A DNA stretch of 64,000 nt from Epiperipatus broadwayi (GCA_028023455.1 JAQFVV010000012.1:7416499-7480498), one strand, 5' to 3'; shown: positions 1 to 11,910, counted from the stretch's first letter. A program made the numbers and translations. Notes: a model not told the origin generated them from the sequence alone.

Positions 1-1140
1 TTTACAATAAATTTTGTATTTTAATCAACCAAAAGAACATCCTGGATTTAAAAATAATTTTAGTTCAGTGAACCCTATTCAAATATTGAGAGAAGTTTCA
101 AAAAGACCAATGAATTTGAGTTGCCATCATGCTTTGAATTTGTAGAATATGAAAAGGCATTTGATTCTTAAGCATTTATTTGGTGATTAAAACATTGGAT
201 CATCAAGATAATTATCAAAATGCAACTACACTTATTAGATTACGTAATGGTACTAGGGAAGATTAACATTGAGAAGAGTATACAATAGAGTGATTTTATA
301 TCTTCAAAACATTTTGTAATAAGTATTTTGTGGAGTAAAATGGGAAGCTAAAGGAGTAAACGTAAATGGAGATTATTTAAGCCATCTAGATTTTGCAGCT
401 GATGTAATTGTTTTTGCAAATAATGCTTCAGAATTTCAACAAATGTTGCAAGAATTATCAGATGAAAGTAAGAAAGTAGAACAAAAGGTAAATACTAAAG
501 TAATGTTAGATGATTTTTTTTCACAAGAAGTAAATAAAGGCTGATAATGGTGAATTAGCAAATAAAAATAGTAGAAATAACTTGTCATTAAAAGGAAATA
601 TGGCTATGTGTTTGAAAAGGAAGAATTTTAATAAATGTGTTTTACAGTTCTTAGTTATGGATCTGAGACTTGGACGCTTAACAGAAGAACAATACCGAGA
701 CTTCAGACTACTCAATGAAGTATGGAGAGATCTATATTAGAAGGAACAAGAAGGGATCAAAAATGAAATCCATGATTTCAAACAGATGTTACTGATATCA
801 TTGAAAGAATTAAGAGACTGATGTGGAGGTTTGCTGGACATGTTGCTAGAAGAAATGATAGTAGATGGATGGTTGAAATTTTAAAGTGGGTTCCAAGCAA
901 TTGTGAAGGACCTAGAAAAAGATCTCATGAGAGATGGGTGGATGAATTAAGGAAATGTATTGGGATGATGTGAAGAAAAGAGGCTAGAGATTGGAGAAAC
1001 TGGATAATCTTTATCGATCGGGTGGATGAATTAAGGAAATGTATTGGGATGATGTGAAGAAAAGAGGCTAGAGATTGGAGAAACTGGATAATCTTGATCG
1101 GTGCAGTGGATCAATAATGATTGAAAATGATGATGATGAT
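1..1140 (+). mobile_element. RTE-type LINE, 5'-truncated copy (RT and C-terminus)
   Basis: This is a degenerate reverse-transcriptase fragment of the RTE-like LINE that is best preserved at 47.7-50.7 kb. Translation with frameshifts gives the pre-palm segment (QPKE.PGFKN.FS), the YEKAFDS block near 150, the catalytic-loop equivalent (SHLDFAADVIVF; the usual FADD is FAAD here) near 380-415, and the C-terminal signature GSETWTLNRRTIPRLQTTQ near 655-715. It ends in GAT repeats at about 1126-1140, as expected of RTE/BovB-type elements. Many stops and frameshifts make it non-functional. The window begins inside the element, so the true 5' end of the copy is not visible. Confidence 0.85.
936..1101 (+). 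repeat. 84-bp tandem duplication inside the LINE tail
   Basis: The 84-bp block starting GGGTGGATGAATTAAGG at 936 is repeated at 1020 almost without change; the copies first differ near their ends (AATCTTTATCG versus AATCTTGATCG). It lies in the LINE C-terminal coding region. Near-identity of the copies within an otherwise decayed element points to a recent local duplication. Confidence 0.9.
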
Positions 1141-2270
1141 ATATTTTATTTTTAATTAGAACGATTCAATAATGTGTAAAATATAATATATATAATATAT
1201 GTGTATATACAGTAACTGTTTAATAATGAGCAAACTAATTATAGTGTGTGTGTATATATATATTAATATTTATCTTCTTAAATTTAAAAAAACCCAAACT
1301 AACTATACAAAAAAAATATGTCAAGATGATGATTTGTCAATGATAGATAGTATAAAAATAATAATTCAAAAATCAACTGATACACATTTCTGTCAGTATT
1401 TCCATGATTGTGAATTCAGAATTAAAGAGACCTTTTTTGTTTTTAAAGAATATATTTTTAACAGTTTCGAAAATGTTTCTTTTTATAATTGATGTATGTT
1501 TTATTAGCAATATATTTATTATTTCTATATTCAAAATTTTTAATGTTATGAATCTACAGGATTTATTTTTCCTCATTTGCCTTCTCTAATAAACTGCTTT
1601 AGTTTAACAAATTCAAGATCTTAACATATTTATGCTAATTACGAATTCTTTCTTTGTATGTTATTATTAATATTACAATAAATATTATTGATAGCTTTTT
1701 TGTTTCCAGTTATTAAAATATCAACTATATATATAAAATTGTTTTAATTCACTTATAAACATGGAAAATATTAAGCTACTAATTGCATTCCATGTTATCC
1801 CTCTTTTATCTTCTATTATTCATTATTATATTTTAGGTATAAATTATTATGTATTAATATTAAAATTTCTATAATATTTATGTTTGATTATTTATAAGTT
1901 GATTTAATTTTTATTATTATTAATATTTATATACTTTGTACATTTAGTATACTTAGCTAGATTTTTTGGTACTGCTATAGTGGACATACTGCATAAGAGA
2001 TTTGCGTATTATATACCATATGGAACTAAAAAAGCCATACTGAAGATGTTAATGAATTAACTAATCTAAGTTTGTCAAATTTTATGCATATTTTTATAAT
2101 AATAGCAAAATAAAAACTATAAAAGATTGAATAATTTGATCTCAAAAAATACAAATTAGTATAATTTATTTTAAAAGAGGCTAATAAAGAATTATTTTTT
2201 GATTTAAAAAAAAAAAAGGAATCAAACATTATTAACAGTTATTACAAGTGGTATGTAGTTTGAATGTCCT
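1141..2270. other. AT-rich stretch, nothing recognised
   Basis: Very AT-rich sequence with TA-rich microsatellite patches (for example around 1180-1265) and short low-complexity reading frames. I see no gene, RNA or element that I can name. Confidence 0.6.
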
Positions 2271-2960
2271 TAAAAAATGCTAGAAATAATTTTTGCTATC
2301 AGCTGTGATATTTTCTAAGATATATGATCCAAATGAGACTGTAACACTTCTCACCTCTTTATGATTTTAGATTTGACCTCAATCTATGATTGTTCACTAG
2401 CTTGTGTATGAACTCTAATCACTGGATTAACAATCCAATTAATGGTTCACTATGAGGTATTGGAGGATTTGTGTTGACTGGCCATTTATCGGCGTGGATG
2501 ATTGCACCAGACCCACACTCCCTTTCAATAATGAGGGCATGCCTCTCTCAGCACAGCACACATGAAAAATCATACTTTTGAAGTTGAATGTCAAGGGTCC
2601 ATTTATTCAAGCTACATAATTGTTACAGTTAACATAATGGACAGTTTTATTGCCTTGTGGCATCCTCTCACAATTCTATGCTCAATGACTGGAAAATCTT
2701 GCATTGTCTTTTTGGATTGAGTTGTCATCAATTTTCATCATTTGCCCTCTTGCTTTGATAGACTGATATGTGAGAAAACTTTTCTGCAGAAGTTTTTGCC
2801 AGTCTTGGAAATGTACTCACAAGTTTTCCATGGTGAACAAGAATATTAGTTTCAAAATGTCAATATGATAGTTATTATGTCATTCATGTTGGCATAGTGA
2901 AAGAAGGCACTACCACTTGTAACTGATCCAGTGAATTGGCAGTCTCAATGTAGACAGCAT
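2271..2960. other. GC-richer patch of unknown origin
   Basis: This stretch is visibly less AT-rich than its surroundings, with many non-repetitive codon-like words, for example around 2470-2580. Translation in six frames gives only short open segments. It could be a very old transposase or pseudogene, but I found no motif to support that. Confidence 0.4.
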
Positions 2961-3229
2961 AAAAATTACCATTTTTCATTTCTGTTGCATTCATTCAACA
3001 GATTATGCTGCTGTAAAAGTGGCAGTATAGTGTATACACTAGCAATTATTTGACTATAGAATTTTTTAAGAAGCATAACAAAATGTAAATATATGATAAA
3101 ATAGTAGAGAAAATGTATTGTAAGAAAAGCAGTGAAAATTTCTTCGAGAAGCATTTATGTAAGGAAAAAAGGAAACATGATTGTTTGATATCAGGGACCA
3201 TTTGTTTTGATAGAAGAAAGTACATGATG
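2961..3229. other. AT-rich stretch
   Basis: AT-rich, with no recognisable coding or element structure. Confidence 0.5.
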
Positions 3230-3670
3230 ATTTAATGTTATTGAAGTATTTTTTTTGATGAGCAATATGCAGTATTCGGATATCAAATTTTGTGAAAATA
3301 TGACCAAATATTGTAAGCATTCTTTTTTGAATAGAGATTGTCAATTTTAATTCATATTGCAAATTGTTTGTTTTGAAAATAAATTGTTTATTTTTAAAAT
3401 GATAAGTGAAATTTTTTAATAGAATTGTTTTTTATATATATATAAATCATGAATAGTGGAAATTATTTGTTGAATAATTTCTATTTAGATACATGCTTAT
3501 TTGACATGTGAGGACATCTTTATTTCAACTAACCATATGCAGTATCTGATTGTTAAATTTTGGGATGCCATTTGCGTATTAATTGTTTCATTTCCAATAG
3601 AAATTATTAATTTTAATTCCAATGAAGATATTTTTTTAAAAATAAATTGTTTCATAAATGGGAGTAAATA
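3230..3670 (+). repeat. Diverged tandem repeat, about 270-bp period
   Basis: The words ATATGCAGTAT, TCAAATTTTG, AGATTGTCAATTTTAATTC and AAATAAATTGTTT at 3264-3390 recur in the same order and spacing at 3534-3655 (CATATGCAGTATC, TTAAATTTTG, ATTATTAATTTTAATTCC, AAATAAATTGTTT). Two old copies are visible. No coding sequence is seen. Confidence 0.6.
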
Positions 3671-4349
3671 GAAAAATTGTTTCATTGAATTATTTATTTG
3701 AATTTTTCTAATTTTAATAAATAACAATTGATTTTTTTTAAAAAATTACACATTTTAATGAACAATGAAAATTGTTTATTTGAATTTTTTTATTTATCAA
3801 CCACTGTCAATATAGACTTGGTGACTCAATCTGTGTATATAAAACTTATCTGTTATGTAGTATGACTTATATCAGTACCTAATTTTACTATATCCATTGT
3901 ATTCATATTCTGTTTTCTATGTAATCTTATGTTGTTTACAGTAGGTAATATATTATTTATATAATATTTTCCATATCCTATAGTATTTGTTATACATTTA
4001 GTTAAATATGTACAAAAGTTTTGTAATTTTAGTCTTAATGAAAAAGGATATAATGATTTATATTTGTTCAGATTTATTAGTTATATACTTTTTTTAAAAT
4101 AATGCTATATATTTTGTTTTTATTAAGTAAGATTTTTTGATAATATAATTTATTTTTATTTCATATTTCATCCTGTACGTATAATCATTTGAATATATAA
4201 TATCAAATCTATTACTTTTATCTTCATTCTAAAGTGTGATCTTCTAACAAATGTTTAATTATTTTAATTAACCATATGTATTTGTATTCATTATTGGTAA
4301 AAAAAAAAAATGACATATATATTTATATGCAGTATATATATATTTTAGA
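3671..4349. other. AT-rich stretch, nothing recognised
   Basis: Low-complexity AT-rich sequence with several repeats of AATTGTTTATTTGAATTTTT-like words near 3690-3800. No gene was seen. Confidence 0.5.
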
Positions 4350-4960
4350 AAATAATAAATCACATTTTTCTTATGAAAACCCATATATTTTTACTAAGAT
4401 TAAATTACATAAAGCCATTCCATTAGATTATTATTTAATGCTTTTAGTCTACAAAATTTTTGTAATTATTTAAATAAAGAGATAGCAAGTATTATAGGAT
4501 CTGAGAATTTTTATAGAAATAATAGAATCCATTATAAATAATTTAAATAATATTAGATTAGATAAAAACCAGGTTATAAATACAATAGATAGAGAAAAAA
4601 TGTAAATAAATACATCAAGATTACAAAATATACAAATTTTAATAATAAATGAAATCAAATCAACACATACATAATCAGATATAATAAATGTTGTAAAAGA
4701 AAATATAATATTAATATAGAATAGTTTATTCTTTAAATATAAAATAATGAGGTGTAATATTTTCACTATTTATAAATGTGTTAGAAAAGTAATGTTAAAA
4801 AAAAGAATAATAGTTATTATTTTAGATATGCAGATGATATTTCAATAATTGATATCAAAATAACTATGAATAACATATATTAAAATACTTTTGCAAAAAT
4901 GTAATTACTTCAAAATATGTAGATATTCAGGTTATAAAGATAATAACATTGTTGAACTAA
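4350..4960 (+). pseudogene. Penelope-like reverse transcriptase remnant
   Basis: Stitching frames gives segments in the order expected of a Penelope-like RT. First comes NPYIFTKIKLHKAIPL (the P-KIHK region) at about 4380-4435, then NKEIASIIGSENFYRNN near 4470-4525, then INNLNNIRLDKNQV near 4530-4575, and RYADDISIID at 4824-4853, which carries the catalytic Asp pair. Numerous stops and frameshifts separate the blocks, so this is a dead copy. No GIY-YIG domain follows; a SINE and a foldback repeat lie downstream. Confidence 0.6.
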
Positions 4961-4996
4961 AGCTTTATTAAAAAAAATAATTTAATAATAATAATA

Positions 4997-5134
4997 AAAA
5001 TCCTATAGATTTTTTTTTCTCATGTGTCATAGCATCAGCCGGGAAGCAAACCCACTAACCCAGGACAACTGCTTGTAAAGCAGCTGTCGCTGACCTCTTG
5101 ACCACCAATGTTTGACAAAATCCTATAGATTTTT
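4997..5134 (-). mobile_element. tRNA-derived SINE with target-site duplication
   Basis: On the minus strand, positions 5116 to 5016 hold a tRNA-like head: a box A-like GTGGTCAAGAGGTCAGC and a box B-like GGTTTGCTTCCC. These are followed by GCTGATGCTATGACACATG and an A-rich tail. The insertion is flanked by direct repeats AAAATCCTATAGATTTTT at 4997-5014 and 5117-5134. Three relatives lie at 11.8, 30.1 and 35.9 kb. RNA polymerase III transcription from the internal promoter is expected for this class; autonomy is not. Confidence 0.88.
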
Positions 5135-5339
5135 AACAACTATAGACTCAAAAGATTACAACTATTAAAAATTAAAGTATAAAAATGAGAAGTATAATAC
5201 TGATAAAAATATAGGTCAATTATAAAAATAATACTTTATTGACACATATACACACATATATAAAATAGGAATATAATCCCCAAACTGTTAAAAATATTCT
5301 CTTTAGTAACAGAAAAAACTATAGTAAATAATAATATAA
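5135..5339. other. AT-rich spacer
   Basis: AT-rich sequence with a (CA/TA) patch near 5240-5265. Nothing was recognised. Confidence 0.5.
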
Positions 5340-7590
5340 TTTTATTCTTAGATCAAATTCAAATATGTTACTATAATTCACATGTCGAATTTATAAAGAA
5401 TCATTTAAATAAATTTTTAGCAGTATCTATTCTCTTGTATTAATGTGAATTTATTGATTAGATAATAAAAATGACCAATTTTATTTTAGTCCCCAGACTC
5501 TTAAATGATAAGTCAACTAATTGTCAGTCTTTTGAAAGTGTGACATTTTTACATTAGCAGTGATTTTTGTCATTATTAACGAAACCTGCAAATCATTTTG
5601 AATAACAGATGAGATGAAATTTTAATAGTTTTACTAAATCCATAAATAAATCCCCACTATTTACTATGTAACATTTAGAATGTATAAACTTATTTATAGG
5701 TCTATTAAGTCAAAATGTATTACTGTATGTAATTCACAAATCAGATTCATAAAAAATCATTTATCAAATTTGTAAACAATGCCCATTCTGTAAATTTAAT
5801 GCTAATTTATTAGTCAGATAAAAAGTGTCCACTTTTATTTGATTCCCAAATCCTTTAATATTAAAAAAGCAGACATCAATATTTTGAAAGATAAAAGTTT
5901 TACATTAATAGTGATTTTTAAAGTCAGCTTACACTTTCAAATGAGAAAACAGATAAAATTCTAATAATTTAAATACATCTGTAAATAAATCATAACTATT
6001 AATTATTTCATTCCAATATCAGCCTTTCAAGCTAATTGAGCACGTGCCTTTGAGAGTGTTAAATAAATGAATACTCTCTTCTTCAATCCAAGATATAGCA
6101 TTTATGCAGGAATAAAAAGAATCCCTCTTATTCCTATGACTCAAATTCTTTTATATGAGCAAATCTGAAGAACTTCTGAAGAGAGCATGAATAGATTCTC
6201 ACTTTAAATTACTATTTACGATATTTTTTGGCTGAATGACGGTGTAATTACTTAGAATTTACTAGACGTCATTCTTACTGAAACTTAATTATGAGTAAAT
6301 AAGTAAATATTTTATCTAGCGCCGTGCTTGCAATTATATTTCATTCCAATATCAGCCTTTCAAGCTAATTGAGCACGCGCCTTTGAGAGTGTTAAATAAA
6401 TGAATACTCTCTTCTTCAATCCGAGATATAGCATTTATGCAGGAATAAAAAGAATCCCTCTTATTCCTACGACTCAAATTCTTTTATATGAGCAAATCTG
6501 AAGAACTTCTGAAGAGAGCGTGAGTAGATTCTCACTTTAAATTACTATTTACGATGTTTTTTGGCTGAATGACGTCGGTGTAATTACTTAGAATTCCTGC
6601 ATAAATGCTATATCTCGGATTGAAGAAGAGAGTATTCATTTATTTAACACTCTCAAAGGCGCATGCTCAATTAGCTTGAAAGGCTGATATTGGAATGTAA
6701 TATAATTGCAAGTATGGCGCTAGATAAAATATTTGCTTATTTACTCATAATTAAGTTTCAGTAAGAATGACGTCTAGTAAATTTTAAGTAATTACACCGA
6801 CGTCATTCAGTCAAAAAACATCGTAAATAGTAATTTAAAGTGAGAATCTACTCACGCTCTCTTCAGAAGTTCTTCAGATTTGCTCATATAAAAGAATTTG
6901 AGTCGTAGGAATAAGAGGGATTCTTTTTATTCCTGCATAAATGCTATATCTCGGATTGAAGAAGAGAGTATTCATTTATTTAACACTCTCAAAGGCACGT
7001 GCTCAATTAGCTTGAAAGGCTGATATTGGAATGAAATATAATTGCAAGCATGGCGCTAGATAAAATATTTGCTTATTAACTATTAATTATGTAACACTGA
7101 GAATATGTCAACTTATTCATAGACCAAACTAAATCTAAATGGATTACTATAATTCACTATTCAGATTTCTAAAGAATAATTTTAACAAACTTGTAAACTT
7201 GATACTAATGTGAGAAAGTATATGTTGTTTATGACTTTGTTAAAATGATTATTTTGGAATCAGACTTGTGAATTATAGAACATATTTGGACATAGTTGGT
7301 CCATGACTACGTTTATATGCCTGATTTATTTATGAATTTATTAAAATTATTAGAATTTTATGTGATTTGTTATCTAAAATTATAAGCTGGCTTGATTAAT
7401 AATTATAAAAATCACTGTTTATGCAAAAGAGTCACATTTTCAAAGTATTGATGTTAGTTCATTTACCATTTAAGAAACTGAGGTGTCAGATTAAAAGTTT
7501 CTATTTTTTATTTGACCAGTGAATATTAATATAAGAGACGGACTTTATTTACAACTTTGTAAAATGATTTTCTAATAATTAGATGTGGCA
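5340..7590. repeat. Foldback repeat with direct and inverted copies of a ~350-bp unit
   Basis: A unit with words such as GAATTTATAAAGAATCATTT, CATTAGCAGTGATTTTTGTC and TAAATAAATCCCCACTATT occurs as two diverged direct copies (about 5340-5690 and 5700-6006). A third partial copy lies at 7077-7210 and an inverted copy at about 7215-7590: the reverse complement of 7340-7500 matches 5860-5990. The whole therefore folds back on itself. No protein is coded. It is probably a non-autonomous DNA element of foldback type, interrupted by the palindromic insertion at 6007-7076. Confidence 0.6.
5993..7090. mobile_element. Palindromic insertion (1.07 kb) with 14-bp target duplication
   Basis: The 14-mer TAACTATTAATTAT stands at 5993-6006 and again at 7077-7090. 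Between them is a different, more GC-containing sequence. It is built of a 333-bp unit (starts at 6005 and 6338 in direct orientation, the second shortened at about 6595) followed by the same unit in inverted orientation (about 6596-7076). Copies are nearly identical. Each unit contains its own small inverted pair GAATGACGTC / GACGTCATTC. It has no reading frame. The target duplication and symmetry show a recent mobile insertion; its family is unknown to me. Confidence 0.75.
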
Positions 7591-7593
7591 ATA

Positions 7594-8459
7594 ATCTGAA
7601 ATCTGGGCGTGGCCGCTTGATGGCGTTGTTTCTGTACAAAAATAATGAAATGTAACGTTACAGGGCCAATATTTTTTTTATTGAAATATTTACGAAACAA
7701 AATTAATTTTTTTTAAAATAATATTTTAAAATATTACATTTTTAAAATGATACAAAACAAAATTAATTTTTTTATTTTATGCTATTTTTTTTTTTAAATA
7801 ATATTTTAAAATATTACATTTTTGAAATGATATGAAACATTATTCACATTACATTTTTTAATTAATTATACATTTCAGCGCGTAGCGCTGGAAGACAACA
7901 CGTACGGGACCCTTTGTTTTCCAGATCCAGCACGGATCCGAACACAAACAGTACATTCCAGCACGAGTGCTGGAAGACAGCCGCCATGGTACCTGCTGTT
8001 TTCCAGATTTGGCACAGATCCGAAAACAAACAGTACATCAAAACATGCGTTACTTTCATACAACCGACATTATGATTTACAGAACAACCTACAACATGTG
8101 ACTTATGTGAAATGGTGCTACGACCTACCCTTTTGCAATTTTTTTCACATTCTATAATCTGTAGGGAAGTACTGCGACAGCCTTACAATTATTACTATGT
8201 AATAATACGTCAGGTAGGGCACAACATCATTACTTTGTATGCACATTAAAACAGTTATAGCCAGTTACACCCTCACATGGTATGGTAGCGAGCTTTGAAG
8301 TGTTTGCTATTTCCATAGAGTCGCGAAGCACATCAATGGACTGTAATATTGGTGTGAAATGCCATCTATGCCTGCTTGTTCTATATGCCGTAAATTCAGC
8401 CGCGTAAATGGAAAAGCACAGAAACAATGCCATCAAACAGCTGTGCCCGGATTTCAGAT
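7594..8459. mobile_element. Non-autonomous DNA transposon (MITE-like) with 44-bp TIRs
   Basis: The left end at 7594-7637 starts ATCTGAAATCTGGGCGTGGC. The right end at 8416-8459, read in reverse complement, starts ATCTGAAATCCGGGCACAGC. They match at roughly 37 of 44 positions, including the shared inner words TTGATGGC and TTGTTTCTGT. The 866-bp body has no transposase frame and is richer in CpG than its surroundings. I could not settle the target duplication or superfamily. It begins only a few bases after the foldback repeat ends. Confidence 0.72.
7876..8041 (-). repeat. 83-bp tandem pair inside the MITE
   Basis: Two 83-bp units start at 7876 and 7959. They share GCTGGAAGACA, TGTTTTCCAGAT, CACGGATCCG/CACAGATCCG and ACAAACAGTACAT. 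Each begins with a short palindrome (CAGCGCGTAGCGCTG and CAGCACGAGTGCTG). Confidence 0.85.
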
Positions 8460-11249
8460 GAATACCTTAGAGGTGAATTATAAATAAAGTATTCAAACTT
8501 GTTAAATCCTTGTATTAGTTTATGTGTTTTTAACATTATATATTTAATACTCATATTTTATTTAAAGTTTTCTTAAAATTATTAAATAATAATAATATAA
8601 AAACATTTATCTTAAAAGTAACATGCATAATAATAATAATAATATTATATCTAATAATAATAAAACTTATACAAAGCATAAATGGATAACAGTTTCATAC
8701 CAAAAATTTACAAAACATTAATGAAAAATAATATATAAATTAATTCATGAATATTGGATTACCAATAAATAAAAAAATTAGAAATATTCATATATGATGC
8801 TAAAATAAAATATGAAATAAAATAAATGTATAGTATTAAATATGGAATGTGTATTGTGTTTTATTATTGAATGTATAAAGAAAACTAGAAAAAGTGAAAA
8901 AGATTAGAATAGAACAATTAACAGCAAAGATGACAAATCACTACTATATATTCATAGATTACATTAAATATAATAACAACAATAAAAAAATTTTGAATGC
9001 ACAAATAATTAATAATGAGTCCAATCACCATCAAAAGACTTTAATGGTAACTGCATATGAAGCATTATTTTCATTCTTGATTCTATTTTCCTTATATTAA
9101 ATGATAGCAATTTAATGTAGCTTTTGTTTCTTAATGGCAGCTGTAATTAGGATAGGGAGGAAATTATTTATAAAGTTTAAGCAGATTTTGGTTATTTATA
9201 TTGCATTGATAATGTCAACAAAGTTGTTTTTATAAGTATATTATGTATTATGTTTTTTCAAAGTATTGTACATATATGTGATTGGAAATAAATAATATTT
9301 TATAAGTATTTATATCTTTTATATATATTTTGTTTCTAAAGATATTTTTTATAATAATATACTAAAAAATATACTGCCCTTCCCCCACACACTATATCTA
9401 TCTTTAAATTTAAGGTTATATAGATGTAAAATTTGTTGGTCAGGTTTTGATATTATACAATAAAACGTGTGCAGATTTGTTAAACATGAATAGAAAGTCA
9501 TGTAATATAAATATAGATTTTTATATATTTTGTATATGTACAATTATTTATATGCATATCTATTGAAGCTGTACATATATGTATGCTTCACCATTCACTG
9601 TTTAGTTAACCACAGGCCCAAAAGGTCGACCAGTGAATAGATATTATAATAAATTATTAATGAAATATATATATATATATGTCTATAATATTAAAATAAA
9701 TTGTAAACTTATTTATGAAAGTGTTGGGTATATAATTTATATACAGTATATATTATAAGAAAAAGTTTAAAGTAAAATAAATTATTTCATCAGCAAATAT
9801 AAAAAAGTATTGCATCAGCAAATAAAGAAATTGGCTAATGCACTTTAAATAGATTAAAGTAAAAATTTAACTTAAGATCCATTAAGGGAAAGTGATGTAA
9901 TGTAAAATTAAATCATATAAGGCTTTTAAGAGCTTGTAAACAATGGAAGCATTGGTGGACTTCAATTAATTTAAGGTAAAAAAAGAGTTAAAAGGGACTA
10001 AAGTTTTCTTTGTTCTGAGAATTATAATTTTCTTGTTCAAAAAATCGTGACTGTCATCTAATAGCTAGGTAAATCTCAATTATGTGTGAGTGGAGATATT
10101 TACCTCCACTGGTCCTCAAAGGGAATCCTAGAGATGAAGTCCAGCAGAAGTAATCATGCCTGATAACTGCCTACCTTTGCTGCCAGAAAGACCTATCAAA
10201 ATGGAAAAATGAATGCCTCCGTGATGTAGACCGTAATTGCCATCAAGAAGAAATGACAGCATCATGAGGCTTCTAGAATGAATTCTTAATCCGCCACTCT
10301 TATAAAGCATAATCCATATATAAGCATTTCTGAGTTTCCGGTAGCTTTTATGAATTTAATATTATTTAGATATGATACCTTTTTCATTTTATCATCATTT
10401 TCACCATCAATTTTCATTACCAAAGTATGAGTTGGGTAGTAATTTTTTTTTTTGAGAAAGATGATTGCACACACACTTAGAAATGTGCTCTTTCTGTTTC
10501 TCAGTTTATTACTCCATTATCCTTTTCATAACTGCATTTTTTTGTTGATTATTTTTCTTGATATTTTGAATATATATACAGCAGTTAATTTTTAACTAAA
10601 ATAGTCATATTAAAAATATAAATAATAGTGTTTCATTTTTTTGTTAATTATTTTTGTTGTTGCATTAATGTTTATCATATGTTTGTATACACTGTTTATA
10701 AATGTTAAGAATATCTGTTTTGTGAATATGTTTAAAAAAAAAAGAGGTTCACTATTATCTGTAAATTCTAATGTTTGTGCAAATAGATTAGAACTAAATG
10801 ATCCTAAATGATGCAGATGCATGGGGATTGTTGTAATACTCATTAAAATTTATCATGGTAGAGGTATCAAACCAAGAAAAGAGTATTTTGAATTAAAGAT
10901 CATAACATGAAAGTATTTCATCAATTTGTCACTTGTTAAAATGTTAACAAAAGATAATTAGATAGTATGATACAATATCCATCAATAATTTTTTAGAAGA
11001 TTATATAAAGAATAAATAATGAGGAAGCTGTACTTTTTTAAGTGACTTTAATTAATATATCCAGAAGATGATTCTGAATAATAGAGGTAACTTTTTAATT
11101 AATTTACATGTTTATAAAATAGAAGGGCTAGTCAATGTAGTATGATTATACCTGCGAGCATTTAGCTATTGCACTTAAAATTAGTGCATTTCCAGTTTTA
11201 TGATTATTATTCTTATTTTTCTTCTTTTACTTTCTTTGCATTTCTTCAT
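8460..11249. other. AT-rich stretch, little recognised
   Basis: Mostly AT-rich, with trinucleotide runs (8630-8660) and an (AT)n tract near 9665-9680. A slightly GC-richer patch at about 10080-10320 has short frames on both strands, but none matches a family I know. I found no splice-bounded exon, RNA gene or terminal repeats. Confidence 0.5.
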
Positions 11250-11475
11250 ATATTTATATATATTGCTTACAATAACCCTGCCATATATACTTTAATGCAA
11301 AAAACTTTTTTTAATGATTCCTTTATTGTCCTGACAGTTTTGACTGTCCTGCAGTCTTCATCAGAGCTATCTTAAATTCTTCTATCTTTTAAAATGGTCA
11401 GGAAAATAAAGGAATCATTAAAAATTTTTTTGCAGTAAAGTGTATATGAAGGGGTTATAAGCAATATTTATGATT
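11250..11475 (-). mobile_element. Snap-back Penelope terminus with degenerate hammerhead core
   Basis: The segment at 11255-11335 (ATATTGCTTACAATAACCC ... GATTCCTTTATTGTCCTGAC) is the inverted partner of 11395-11470 (GGTCAGGAAAATAAAGGAATC ... GGGGTTATAAGCAATAT). Inside, on the minus strand, is GCTCTGATGA, then a GACTG/CAGTC stem, then AAAAC. This is the same block found at the Penelope element end at 43.2 kb, but with GAAA changed to AAAA, so catalysis is unlikely. There is no coding sequence between the arms. Confidence 0.65.
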
Positions 11476-11781
11476 ATTGTTATATATATACATATAGTTT
11501 TTTTGAAACTTATGGTTTTTTTTTTCAAGAAAACCTTACTGTTCAAATAAATTAATTTTTTAACAAAATATTTTTAATACAACTTAATTCCAGATAATGA
11601 TGATAATTGGTCCTCATAAATCAAGAATATCATTAAAAAAATGGAATTATAATGGTTTTCTATTGTAGAAAATTTGGTTGTTGTCACAAATTAAAAATAT
11701 ACAATAAATATTAAATATCAATTAAAATAAATAAATAAATCAAAACTTAAACCATAAATTGTAAAAATTGTATTAACAAAC

Positions 11782-11910
11782 AACTTATTTTAGTCTTGCA
11801 TTGGTGGTCGAGAGGTCAGCGTGACTGCCTTGCACTTGCAGGCAGTTGCCCGGGTTACGGGTTCGCGTCCCAGCCGATGCTATGACACTTAAAAAAAAAA
11901 ACTTATTTTA
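11782..11910 (+). mobile_element. tRNA-derived SINE, 11-bp target duplication
   Basis: The SINE occupies about 11793-11899. It has box A-like GTGGTCGAGAGGTCAGC, box B-like GGTTCGCGTCCC, the family 3' motif CCGATGCTATGACAC and an A11 tail. AACTTATTTTA flanks it at 11782-11792 and 11900-11910. It sits inside Tigger copy A and so is younger than that element. Confidence 0.9.

Noticed and set aside
4470-4766. 98-codon minus-strand frame, membrane-like
   Set aside because: An isoleucine/phenylalanine-rich translation of AT-rich DNA, antisense to the Penelope RT remnant.
6510-6545. CUGAAGA core in the 333-bp unit as a hammerhead
   Set aside because: A good GUGAG/CUCAC stem follows nearby, but no GAAA element or cleavage triplet is in place.
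7862-8063. Two overlapping 62-65-codon frames rich in Cys
   Set aside because: They arise from the 83-bp tandem pair inside the MITE and repeat the same words twice.
10080-10320. GC-richer patch as an exon
   Set aside because: No open frame bounded by convincing splice sites; translations are interrupted or not protein-like.
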